64,000 nucleotides of DNA from JBBRHH01 sp963788015 (GTDB lineage: Bacteria > Planctomycetota > Phycisphaerae > Tepidisphaerales > Tepidisphaeraceae): assembly GCA_963788015.1 (NCBI GenBank), contig CAWBEY010000010.1, forward strand, positions 248,001 to 312,000, in the 5' to 3' direction. Below are positions 11,901 through 22,368 of this stretch, piece by piece. A program made the position numbers and the translations under genes. Under the pieces are notes generated by a model. It had not been told where the DNA came from, searched no databases, and saw only the letters and a list, made by a program, of their open reading frames with translations. Each line of letters opens with the position of its first letter. The stretch's first letter is position 1.

Positions 11901-14900
11901 CCCGGTGGAACGTATTACTACCGCATTCGCGCCAGCAACAGCGGCGGAAGTTCCGCGTCATCCAATATCTCCTCCATCACCATCCCTGTAGCCCCCGCGA
12001 CGCCCAGCAACGGGGCTGTCACTGACCTTGACACCGACAGCATCGACCTCAGTTGGACTGACAAGGCCGGCATTTCCGCGGATGGATATCAGGTGCTTCG
12101 CGCCGTCAATCATGGCTCTTTTCTGCCATACCTGAACCTTCCCGCCACCAGCGCCGCCCCAGCCACGACCTACACGTGGACCGACGAAAACCTCACGCCC
12201 GGCACTTTCTACGACTATCACATCCGCGCTTTCAATGTCTCTGGCTATAACGATTTTGTCGGCGTCAATGCCACGACACTCACGCTCGCGCCGTCAACCC
12301 TGACGGCCACTGCCGCGGCCGGCGCAACCACCCTCAACTGGACCGCGCCTGCCGGCGCCCAGACCTACAACGTCTATCGCGGAACGGCCGCGGGCGCTGA
12401 GGCGGCCATCCCACTTGCAACCGGAATCAGCACGACAACTTTCACGGATACCACGGGAGTCAACGGCACCACCTACTACTATGTGGTCACGGCAGTAAAT
12501 TCCAATTTGCCCCCGACACCGGCCGAAAGCGCGCCGTCCAACGAAGTGAGCGCCACCGCCTCGCAAAGGCCGGCGGCGCCCACCACTCTGACTACCAATG
12601 TCTCGCCGACGATCACCCCACCCGTTGTCACGTTGAACTGGACTGCGAGCCCCAACGCCGTCACCTACAACGTATATCGGGGTACGGCCGCGGGCGGCGA
12701 AAGCCTCACGCCCATCGCCACCGGCATCACCATCAGTACGTTCACAGATCAGACCGTCGTGGCCGGCAACACCTACTACTACACTGTCACCGCCATCAAT
12801 CCTGGCGCTGCGCCATCTCCAACTGAAAGCCTTGCCTCCAATGAATCCGCGGTGTCGGTTCTGCCGTCGCTTGCCGCCAGCTACGCCGGCGCCTTGCCAA
12901 CGGTGATGACCGCCTTCAAAACGTTCAGCGTTACCCTGACCAATACCGGCTCGCAGATCTGGAATGCCGGCGGCGTCAATCCGGTTCATCTTGCGTGGTA
13001 TTTTGGAAGCCCAACCTCCACCGATGCGCTCTACACCTGGACCAGTGAACCCGGCCGCACCTCCCTTCCCACGGACGTGGCTCCCGGAGCAAGCATCAAT
13101 CTCAACGTCACCGTCACGGCGCCCGCCAGCGCTGGCAGCTATATCCTGCGCCTACGGATGGTGAAGGAAAACGTGAAGTGGTTTGATCAGTTGGGCAAAA
13201 CCAACATCACCGTCAATACCCTCGCCGCCAGCTACGCCAGCAATCCACCCGTCCTCGTCCACGCCGGACAGGCCGTCTCCTACAACGTCACCGTGACCAA
13301 TACCGGAACGGCAACATGGAACAACACCGGCGCCAACGTCTACCATTTGGGCGTCTATTTCGCCGGCGCTGATGATTCCGTCGGTGCATGGACAACCGAG
13401 CCGCTTCGCTTCAATCTCCCGGCCAACGTCGCCCCCGGCGCATCCGTCATCGTCCCCGTCACCATCACGGCCCCCGCCGATGGCGCCTATGTGCTTCGCA
13501 ATCGCATGGTTCAGGAGGGCGTGTCGTGGTTCACCCAGCTTCAGAAATTCAACGTCACCGTTGATTCCGTGCCGCCGACCGTCACCGCCGTTACACCGGC
13601 CGATCTGTCGAACAACAACACGGCGCAAACCACGATCACCGCCAGCTTCTCCAAGCCCATGGATCCGACCACCATCAGCGGCGCCACCGTCAGCTTGATG
13701 AATGGCTCAACACCCGTTGCAGCAACCGTCACCTATAACGCCACCACCAACGTCGTGACGCTGACTCCAGGCACTCCGCTGGCAGTCGGCACCTACACCG
13801 TCAGCATTCTTGGCGGCAGCGCGGGCGTCAAGGATCTTGCTGGAAACGGCCTGGCGGCATCCAGAACATGGAGCTTTACCACCATCCGCCCCACCGTCAC
13901 GAACGTCTCCCCAGTGGATGGCACCACCGGCGTGACCATTGCCAGCAGCGTGAGCGGAGTCTTCTCCGTTCCGATGGATCCCACGACCATTAACAGCACC
14001 ACGATCACGCTCGTGCCTCAAGGCGGAGGCCCGGCCATCCCTGCTTCCGTCAGCTACAACCCCACCAACAACTCCTTCACGCTGACGCCCACGTCCTCGC
14101 TTCCGATCGGCACCTTCACCGTCAATGTCTTGAGCGGCGCTTCGGGCGTGAAGGACGTCGGCGGCAACTCCCTTGCATCGACCTTCTCGTGGAACTTCAC
14201 CACCGCTCCAAATCTTGCCGTCATTGGCGTAACCCCCACCAATGGAGCCACCAACAATCCCAGCACAACTGTGGTCACTGTTACTTTCTCAAAGGCCATG
14301 AATCCGACATTCATCAACGGCACGACCCTGACGCTGATGAATGGCGCAACATCAGTACCGGCCGCCGTCACCTACAACGCCGCGAAGAACACGGCCACCC
14401 TCACGCCCACCACACCATTGCCGCTTGGCGCCTACACAGTGACCGTTGTCGGTGGAAACGCCGGTGTGCGCGATACTTCTGGGGCAACCAATTGCCCGCC
14501 AGCAACATCACTACATTCACAACCGTCGCGCCGACGGTCGTCAGCGTCACCCCCGCCAGTGGCGCTCTGTATGCGGCCCCGACGGCTAACGTATCCGTGG
14601 CTTTTTCGGCGGCCATGGATCCCACCACAGTCAATGCAAACACGGTCCTGCTCAGGTCTGGAACGACCAGTGTCGCCGCGACCGTCAGCTATAACTCGGC
14701 CACCCAAACCGCCACGCTCACCCCCACGGCAACGCTTGCCCTTGGCACCTACACGGTCACTGTCGTGGGCGGCATATCCGGCGCGAAGGACGTGGGGGGC
14801 AATCCCCTGACGGCCGCATTCACTTCAACCTTCACCACTGCAACTTCACTCGCGGCCACATACGCAGCGCCATTGCCAACCGTGATGACCACCGGCCAGT

Positions 14901-15610
14901 CCCAGACCTTTGTGCTCACCTTGACCAACACGGGTTCGCAAACCTGGAACGCGGCGGGCACCAATCCAGTGCGCATCGGCTGGTACTTCGGCAGCACCAC
15001 GTCCAGTGATGCGGCCAACACATGGACCACTCAACCGTCCCGTGTGAATCTCCCCAGCGACGTGGCCCCGGGCGCATCAGTCAACGTCAGCGTCACCGTC
15101 ACGGTGCCCACCTCGGCCGGCAGTTACATCCTGCGACTGCGTCTTGTGAAAGAAAACGTCCAGTGGTTCACCCAGCTCATTAAGTCCACCGTCAACGTCA
15201 ATATTCCGGCACTAAGCGCCTCGTACGCGGCGACCATGCCCGCGGCTTGGAATAGCAATCAGTCACAAACCATCGCTGTGACACTCACAAACACCGGGTC
15301 AACGACATGGACGACTACCGGCGCCAATCCATTTCATCTCGGCTGGTACTGGGGCTCGACGACCTCCAGTGACGCAAAATACGCATGGTCGCCGGAACCC
15401 GTACGTATCAACCTGACCCGCAACGTCCAGCCAGGCCAGTCCATCACGCTCAACGTCCCCATCACCGCCCCCGCGGCCACCGGTTCCTATGTCCTCCGCT
15501 TCCGGATGGTTCAGGAAGGCATCGACTGGTTCAACGACTTCTTCAAGGCCACGGTCAACGTGACCGCCCCGTCAGCCGTGGCGGCTTTGCTGAAAACGGC
15601 GGTCAAGTAA
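8915..15610 (+). CDS. Giant planctomycete surface protein: PQQ-like propeller, lectin-like, FN3, NBR1-like and SbsA-Ig domains; two frame breaks
   Basis: About 2230 residues when rejoined across breaks near 11688 (C5 run) and 14485. Residues 23-31, LEARVLMSA, match the planctomycete extracellular N-terminal signature. Domains in order: PQQ/quinoprotein-like beta-propeller (nt ~9040-10745, repeats such as DSLYAIDSATGTVLWKRSF); FN3 (~10760-11035); legume-lectin-like domain (~11045-11685); four FN3 (~11710-12855); two NBR1/FW-like Ig domains; four SbsA/Big_5 Ig-like domains; two more NBR1-like domains to the C-terminus. ATG 8915 follows GGAGGG at 7-base spacing. Codons are Thr/Asn/Ala and C/A-rich, unlike the G-rich flanks. 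No transmembrane or LPXTG-like C-terminal anchor is visible. It sits within the EPS locus, so a secreted or cell-surface adhesin or matrix protein is inferred. Confidence 0.85.
11045..11685 (+). other. Legume-lectin-like domain inside the giant surface protein
   Basis: About 210 residues beginning LDYSAGFGGSTSSLTYNG. The block shows the L-type lectin pattern: a beta-strand with DGFTFAVQG, a glycine-rich segment GAGGGSLGYG, SVAVKFDLYNNAGEGSNSTG (metal-site-like Asp/Asn) and a late VGFTAASGG strand. In bacterial surface proteins such domains bind glycans. That it binds the polysaccharide made by the surrounding locus is only an inference. Confidence 0.68.
12865..13562 (+). repeat. NBR1/FW-like Ig domain repeats 1 and 2
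   Basis: Two tandem ~115-residue units. Each has a start like LAASYA, a central VTLTNTGSQIWNAGG or VTNTGTATWNNTG strand, a Trp-rich YFGSPTSTDALYTW or equivalent segment, LPTDVAPGAS, and an end such as ILRLRMVKENVKWFDQLGK. This is the pattern of the NBR1 central (four-tryptophan) Ig-like domain found in many bacterial secreted proteins. Units 3 and 4 occur at 14845-15575 after the SbsA-like block. Confidence 0.75.
13568..14845 (+). repeat. Four SbsA/Big_5-type Ig-like repeats
   Basis: Four ~106-residue units beginning near 13568, 13885, 14206 and 14520. Each has P-x-V-x-x-V-x-P near its start, a FSKPMDPTTI or similar strand (FSVPMDPTTI, FSKAMNPTFI, FSAAMDPTTV), a VTYN element, TLTPTTPLPLGAYTVTV or similar, and a G-V-K-D-x-x-G-N turn. 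This is the bacterial Ig-like domain 5 (SbsA) signature. The frame break near 14485 falls in the third unit. Confidence 0.8.
14845..15575 (+). repeat. NBR1/FW-like Ig domain repeats 3 and 4
   Basis: Repeat 3 (TSLAATYAAPLPTVMTTGQ onward) closely parallels repeat 1 of the same protein, including TNTGSQTWNAAGTNPV and SYILRLRLVKENVQWFTQL. Repeat 4 follows and ends the protein at IDWFNDFFKATVNV plus a short Ala-rich tail. The 1-2 / 3-4 arrangement around the SbsA block suggests duplication of a two-domain unit. Confidence 0.72.
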
Positions 15611-15637
15611 TAACACCCATACGACGATTGGAACGAT

Positions 15638-16671
15638 ATGGACGCCTTCGCGATCAACGGCCGATATCTCTGCCACCGGGTCACCGGTGTGCAGAGATAC
15701 GCGCTCGAAATCACCAGGCATCTGCAAAGTCTGGCGACAATCGTGCGTCCACGGCTTGATCTAAAGGGCATGTCCGGACATTTATGGGAGCAGACGATTC
15801 TCCCACTGCGTACGCGAGGCCGCCTCTTGTGGTCCCCTTCGGGCACGGGGCCAATGCGCCACCCCAGGCAGGTCGTCACGGTTCACGACATGACGACCCT
15901 GGATCATCCCGAATGGTTCAGCCAGAAATTCGCCCGGTGGTACTCTTATCTCATCCCCCGGCTTGGCGCAGCATGCCCGGCGAATCATCACGGTTTCCAA
16001 TTTCTCCAAGGAACGCATATTGGCCGCCGCCCCGATTGCTCCTGAGAAAGTGGTGGTGATTCACAATGGGCTGGATGACAAATTCCGGCCTGCCTCGCAG
16101 GAGCAGATCGACATCGTGCGAGGCGTCCATGGGATCGACACGGGATATTTTCTTTGTGTGGGCTCGTTGGAGCCGCGCAAGAATCTTCGCCGCGTCTTTG
16201 ACGCGTGGCGGCAGATTCAATCGCGGGTACAGGACTTCCAGCTGATGGTGGCCGGGGCTAATGCGGAGATCTTCAGCGGCATGGGCTTTGGCGAGTTGCC
16301 GCCCGGGGCTGCGCCTGCTGGGGTATGTGGACGACGAGCACCTGCCGGGGCTGTACAGCGGCGCGCGTGCTTTTGTCTATCCGTCGATTTATGAGGGGTT
16401 CGGCCTGCCGCCCCTTGAGGCCATGGCTTGCGGGACGCCGGTCGTCTGCTCCAATTCCACGTCACTGCCTGAAGTAGTCGGGGATGCAGCGATTCAAGTT
16501 GATCCGCTCGACGTAGATGCGATTGGCGACGCCATGCTGAAGCTTGGCAACGATGATGGTCTTCATGCAAATCTTCGCCAGCGCGGTCTGGAGCGCGCCA
16601 GGAATTTCACATGGTCGAAGGCGGCGGAACTAACCCTTCACACTCTTACTGAAGCCGCCGGGCAGAATTGA
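15638..16671 (+). CDS. GT4-family glycosyltransferase, two frame breaks
   Basis: About 344 residues after rejoining. It starts MDAFAINGRYLCHRVTGVQR, typical of mannosyl/rhamnosyl transferases of this type. Breaks lie near 15963 (an extra base before AQHARRIITVSNFSKER) and near 16308 (CGGGG where CGGG restores LPPGLRLLGYVDD). The donor-site motif YEGFGLPPLEAMACGTPVV is intact, and an earlier SLEPRKNL segment fits the nucleotide-binding domain. It begins 27 bases after the giant surface protein stop. The likely role is repeat-unit assembly. Confidence 0.87.
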
Positions 16672-17903
16672 ATGTCTTTCATGCGCATCGCCATCGTCCA
16701 TGAATGGTTCGCGACATATGCCGGCTCTGAGCGCGTCGTGGAGCAGCTGCTCCAGCTTTATCCAAACGCCGATCTCTTTGCCCTCGTCGATTCAATGTCA
16801 GGCAAGGATCGTCCGGCGTTTCTTAAAGATCGCACCGTCAAAACTTCCTTTATCCAGAGGCTTCCGTTTGGCCTGAAGAAATTCCGGGGTTATCTGCCGC
16901 TCATGCCGCTTGCGGTGGAGCAGTTTGATTTGTCGGGCTATGACCTGATCATTTCCTCGAATCATGCCGTGGCAAAAGGCATCATCCGGTGCGCCAGATC
17001 AGCTTCACATCAGTTATGTTCACACGCCCATCCGTTATGCGTGGGACATGCAGGCCCAATACCTTCGCGAGTCGGGTCTGGAAAGAGGGCCCAAAAGCTG
17101 GTTAGCGCGGGCGATGCTCCACTATGTGCGTCTGTGGGATCAGGCGGCCGCCAATCGCGTTGACCACTTTGTGGCCAACTCACATTACATCGCCGCGACG
17201 GATTTGGGCCGCTTACCGCCGGGAGGCGCAGGTGATTCATCCTCCGGTGGATATTGACGCGTTTGGCGTTAGAGAGGGGAAGGAAGATTTCTACCTCACC
17301 GCTTCGCGGCTCGTGCCCTACAAGCGGGTGGATGTGATTGTGGAAGCGTTCAGGCAGATGCCGGACAAGTCGCTGGTGGTGATTGGCGATGGCCCGGATA
17401 TGAAGCGAATGCAGAAGCTGGCCGGGCCGAATGTGCGGCTGCTGGGTCATCAATCGTTCGACAAGCTCCGGGATTACATGCAGTGCGCCAAGGCGTTTGT
17501 CTTCGCGGCCGAAGAGGACTTCGGGATTATGCCGGTGGAAGCCATGGCGTGCGGGACGCCGGTTATCGCGTTTGGAAAGGGCGGCTCTCTTGAAACCGTT
17601 CAGGAATCGCTGAGCGGGCTTTTCTTTGAATCGCAGACGGCGGAGTCTGTCATCTCAGCGATTGAGCGTTTCGAGACACACGCCAATTTCGCGCCCGCGG
17701 CCGTTCGGGAAAGCGTCGAGTGCTTCCATCCCCGGCGGTTCCGCGAAAACTTCGACGAGGTGGTTCAAGGCGCATGGGACCAGTTCCAATCTCGCCGCCG
17801 CTACAAACGTCCCTCTCAAACATCCGCCGACTCAACGGCGGCAAGGGCCGTGAGTTCATCCAAATGGCGAAGCGGCTCGCCCGAACATTCTTCTTCGCAA
17901 TGA
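16672..17903 (+). CDS. GT4-family glycosyltransferase (WbaZ-like), two frame breaks
   Basis: Starts MSFMRIAIVHEWFATYAGSE directly after the previous stop (TGA-ATG junction). SYVHTPIRYAWD and LTASRLVPYKRVDVIVEAF are characteristic of WbaZ-type mannosyltransferases, and the donor-site element is EDFGIMPVEAMACGTPVIAF. Breaks are near 16990, where two missing bases or one extra would restore the ITGAPDQLHISYVH region, and near 17205, before IWAAYRREAQVIHPPVD. The low-complexity tail after QSRRRYKRP may be variable. It ends 8 bases before a convergent gene. Confidence 0.86.
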
Positions 17904-17911
17904 GGTTTCCC

Positions 17912-19004
17912 TCACCCGCGAACGGGGTCGAACGACAGGATGAATCGCGCACAGGCATCCGCGCCGTCGAGCGTGACGGGCGGAATGGGGAATGCTTGTC
18001 CCATGAGATCGCTGAGTGGTTTGCTCCAGTTGCCAGAATCGAAATCGGCACGAGAAATCTCACGCTGGGCGACGAATCGCGGGGCTTCGATTTCGAACAG
18101 ATCTTCTTCCCGGAAATTGGTTCGGCGCGGCCAGAGTAGCGGGACGCGCGGTTGAAGCGCAGTCGGCGACGATGCCGTAGCCGAATTTGCAGACGACCGC
18201 GTGGCAGGCGCTGAGGATGTCGATGAAGGTCATCGTCTCGTCGATTTTTACGGGGCGTACGGCCGATGGAAGGGCGACTGGGATTGGCTGGGGATAGAGA
18301 AAAAGCAGGGCATTGTCGCTGGCGGCCGCCGCTAGTGAAGCGGTTTGGATGCCGCCGCGCATTCCGATCAAGACCCTTGGCCGGGGGTCGGAAGGGGCTA
18401 ATCCGAGATGCGCCAGGACATCATCGAGCGAGCGCGTGGGGTGGCGCGTGACCAGCGGCATGTTGACGGTCTTGGGGAAGAGGCTGGTTTCGTGGCTGAG
18501 GGGCAGGCGCAGGTAGGCCGACATCTTGCGATAGCTTTGGCGGATGGAGTCAAGGAGCGCTTCGTAGCCTGGGATGTTGCGGACGTAGGGCTGGTAAATC
18601 CAGTCCCAGGTGAAGTTGCCAATGCCGATGCAGGGCACACCCGCCGCCTCGGCCACGTCGCCGGCGAGGAACGGGATGTCGGCGATGATGAGGGAGATGT
18701 TGTGGCGGCGGATGAAATCGGACTCGGTGGCGACGATGGCATCGCGCTGCGCGAGAAGCTTTGCGGCGCTTTGAAGCGTCTTCTCGCCATTCACCTGAAG
18801 GGGGCTATCTTCAATGGCGCCGGCGTCGATACCGACGGCGTGGTATTGAACGGCCAGGCCGGCAAAGAGCCACTGGGGCGCGGCCGTTCGGACGTGGACC
18901 TGGAGTGAAGGGTGTTGGTGGAGAAGGCAGCGGATGACTTCGCCGGCGCGTCGGGCATGACCAAAGCCGTGGCCGCTGATGTAGTAGCAGAGGTGGTCGG
19001 TCAT
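17912..19004 (-). CDS. GT-B glycosyltransferase-like protein resembling the N-terminal domain of plant arabinokinase, one frame break
   Basis: Starts MTDHLCYYISGHGFGHARRA; this glycine-rich element and CKFGYGIVADCAST resemble the nucleotide-sugar glycosyltransferase-like domain fused to GHMP kinases in plant L-arabinokinase and found alone in many bacteria. An extra C near 18148 breaks the frame; reading on in the restored frame gives TRVPLLWPRRTNFREE and EIEAPRFVAQREISR, ending at TGA 17912-17914. The rejoined length is ~363 residues. No kinase domain follows. The substrate is unknown. Confidence 0.75.
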
Positions 19005-19013
19005 GCGGATGGC

Positions 19014-19456
19014 TTACTGGCTTGGGAGGAGGTCACGGGCGTAAACCGCTCCCTTTCCCATTCGATCCCGTTCCAGTGACGAGTCAGCTACTTCGGCGAT
19101 CATGACAATCTCCGGCGGCCTGGGATGTGCCTGGTCGTAACGTGCCGCCGGCCCCTCAACCACGGCCAGATCGGGTTCTGGCTCGCTGTCGTCGAGCGTG
19201 ATGGCGGAGCGGGTTCGAACTCGCCAGCCGCGCCGAAGTGCGTGGCTAGGGCATTTCCGAATTTGTGAAGGGTCGAATCATGCCGGGGCCCGCGCGGCAT
19301 CTGGAATACGATCCATCCTTCCAGCAACTCGACCGGGTCGTCCTCCGTGAGGACGCCGGCCTGGATCATGCGGTGGTATTCGTCCACGCTGAAGCGGCGG
19401 GTGTCAATCACGGCCGTGCGGTAGAGTGGAGAATGGGGTTGCGTGGCGACGGACAT
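19014..19456 (-). pseudogene. Uma2-family (DUF820) PD-(D/E)XK protein, truncated and frameshifted
   Basis: The first ~80 residues include RRFSVDEYHRMIQAG and EDDPVELLEG, typical of Uma2. After a break near 19210 another frame continues with RSAITLDDSEPEPDLAVVEG and IAEVADSSLERDRMG, the nuclease-core strands. It then stops at VYARDLLPSQ, where full-length members continue with a GIPEYWI-type element for ~40 more residues. The stop is only 10 bases before the start of the next gene (19004), so the C-terminus seems lost rather than simply frameshifted. Probably a decayed gene. Confidence 0.7.
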
Positions 19457-19478
19457 GATTGTGCGAGATTATAACACT

Positions 19479-22275
19479 CTAATCGTGCAAGACGCAGTGC
19501 GCTTCATTGGTTGGGAGCTGGGTCGCGTTCCAGCACTGCCCGGCGCGGAGGCCCTTGTTTTCGAAGGTGAGGCCGAGGTTAGCGAAGCGGATGGCGTTGA
19601 GGGGGCTGGTGGCCGGGCCGGATTTGGGGGAGGCGGGGCTGCCGTAAATGGTTGATTCCATGGTTTGCAGTTGGTCATTCCAGACGTACCGGCCGCCGCC
19701 GGGGCAGACGAGGCGGGTTTGCCACAGACGCTCGTGCAAAGCAACCGGATCCTCGGCCGGATACAGACGCTTCCACTCGTTGAGGATGATAAGGTTGGCC
19801 CACGACTGTGCCTGCATGGCCGTTTGATATTCCTTGCGCCCGGCACGGCTGATCGTGTCGATCATTCGCCGATCGATTTGGAATGTCTCGCTCTCGCCCA
19901 GCCACGGGCGCGTGGTGGCGGCCGCAATCGAGGTGGCGGGTGAAACTTTCTGGCCAGCCTTCGGGTGACGCTCCGCCTGTCGGTCAATGGCTTTCTTCAA
20001 GACATCTTCGCTCAGGCTCACGATCCAGGCATCACTGGTGGCGGCGTAGTAGATCGCCAGCTTGTCAGCTGGGCCGGCGCCGACAATCTTGGAGGCGATC
20101 TTCACATAAGGCTGGTCCTTGTAGTCGATGGTTTCCCAGCCGGTCATGCCGGGCGCCGACTGATCGATGTAGGTGCGCAGGGCTGTCAGGAAGAGCGTCA
20201 ACTTCATCGCGCTGCTGGATTCAACGTACAGGGCGACGGGCAGGCGCCAGAAGTTACTCGACATGAATTGCTGCGGATCGTCGGCCTTGGCCAGCTCGTC
20301 CCAGAACGGACTGTCGTCGGCATAGAGGCTGATGGAATTTCCCAGCCAGGCGAATGGGTCGATCTTGATATTGCCGCCAACGGTTTTGGCCATGCCGGCG
20401 AACTGCTGGACGGCTTGAGACTTGGGGTTGATGGCCAGCGCGATTTGGAAAATAGAGTCGTGTGGATCGGCTGATTCGGGAGCGAGCTTGACGCCGCTGG
20501 TGGCGTCGATGAGCTCGCGGTAATCGGTGTTGGCGATCAGGGGCATGACGGTCAGGTCGGCCGACAGCTTGTGGTCCTTCATCGCGAAACGGACGGCGAT
20601 GGGGTCAAACGCCCAACTCCAGTTCTGCTGGTAAGACGTGCGCCAGCGGTCGTACAGTTGGGCCTCGGTGGGTGTTACCTTGCTGAAATCGAGCTCGGCG
20701 ATGGGAGTGAGGAATTCCAGGCTGCCATAGGTATCGGAGGTGATGCCCGTGGGGGAGAGATTGAAGGTGCCGGCATCTTTGACGGGTCGCTCGCTCTGGA
20801 CGACGCCCGGCTCGACCTTGCGCGTCACGATGGAATCCAGCGCATTGGCCTGGAGTTCGGCCATGACGGCTGCGGCGCGGGTGCGGCGCGAGTCGGCAAT
20901 GCGCCAGCGGGCGCTGCACCAGCGGCGGATGGTGGCGTCACTGAGGACCATGAAGCCTGTCTCGTCGGTGTCAGCACGCGGGTAGCGGCTGCGGAAGAAA
21001 AGATATTCGGGGGCTGCCGCCAGCGCCGGCGATTGGCCGGCATGAACCTTCGCGAGCCTGGAGATTTGAGCCAGCGAGTTGGTGACGACAACGGCATCGC
21101 CGATTTGAGCCAGATAGGCGCTGACGACGCGATCCGGCGAAACAGCGCCGGTGTATTGAACGCCCTGCACCTGGCCGGCGACCGCCTTGGCCGTTGCGTA
21201 GGTTTTGCTTTGGAGGGCCATTTGCGCCGACAGCAGCTTGAGCAGGGAACCGGCGTCTTTGGGCTCCAGAAGAATGGCTAGATCCGATCCGGTGCGCAGG
21301 TAGGCATCCGAGCCTGTGATGGCGACGCTGCTGATCAGCGACGGGCCAAGCAGTCGCCCAAGGCCGGTCATGGGGAGGCAGAGTTGGCGCTGATAACGTT
21401 CTTTTGTTTTGGAATCCTCGGCGCGCTCTTCGGCGAGGATGAGGATGGGCGTGCTGGTTCCGTTGGCCTCGTCGGCGACGGTGAGCGCGGCCTCGAAGCT
21501 CGGGAAAAAGATCGCGTGCTGGTCGGCGGGGATGGCGGCGGCCAGAGGATCGACGGCCGGTTTCGCGTCCTTGAAGCAGCGCCTTGAAATCCATGGCTTC
21601 AACGGTGATGCCGGCGATGGCATCGACATCCACGGTAGGCGCTTCGGGCTTGGTGTTGGCCGGGAGCACGCGGTCAAGCTGCAGGTTTTCGCTGATAGCG
21701 CGGCCGCCGGAGAAGAGGTTGTAGGTTTCTTCCATGTCCGTGCCGCGCCCGCCGGCGCGGGCTTGGCGCTCGTCGGGGGTTTGGTTGCCACTTGCGCGAT
21801 TCGCCACGTCGAGTTGGTGGCGAAACCAGGCTGCGCCGGGAACGTCGCGATTGAGCAGGTCCTGGTAGTAGTCCTGTTTCGCCTTTAGAAACTCTGCCTT
21901 GGCCTGCTCCTTGGCGGCGGCGGCGGGAAGCTTGAATCGCACGGCGGCCAGGCCGGACCAATCTTCTTTGGGGAGATAGAGATGGCCGGCAACCTCCTGA
22001 CCTTCGGGCGCGCGAACATGGAGAGTGATGTCGGTTGCCAAATGATTGGGGGAGGTGATGTAGACTTCCCCCTCGCCATCCAACGTGGCGCGGGGCGAGA
22101 TCGTCTGGGCGGCCTGCCAGGTTCGGCTGTCGGGCGATTTTGGCTCGCCGGGAAGCTTGCCCTCGGTGATGGTGAGGTCGGACGGGTGGACGGTATAGAA
22201 CGCGTCGGCCGCGAAGGTGGGGCAGGCTAACAGCAGAACGATCAACGCCGCTGGGAAGCAGTTGCGCCTGGACAT
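19479..22275 (-). CDS. Large secreted protein of unknown function, one frame break
   Basis: Starts MSRRNCFPAALIVLLLACPTF with a clear signal peptide and likely AxA cleavage (TFAADA). After rejoining near 21575 the protein has ~932 residues. An early region reads as a beta-rich domain followed by a short helical stretch (KEQAKAEFLKAKQDYYQDLL), then a long alpha/beta part with several YLRTGSDLAILLEP- and DAWIVSLSEDVLKKAI-like segments. I recognise no enzyme family. The repeated mention of Asp/Ser-rich loops is not diagnostic. A short Uma2 remnant starts 22 bases past its stop. Confidence 0.7.
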
Positions 22276-22368
22276 GGGATTTTCGTACCTTTCCTGAAAG
22301 CGGTGAGGGAATCAATCTACCGCGCCTGGGTGGGGTGGCCAGGGCAAAAACTTCATTTACGTGAATTG

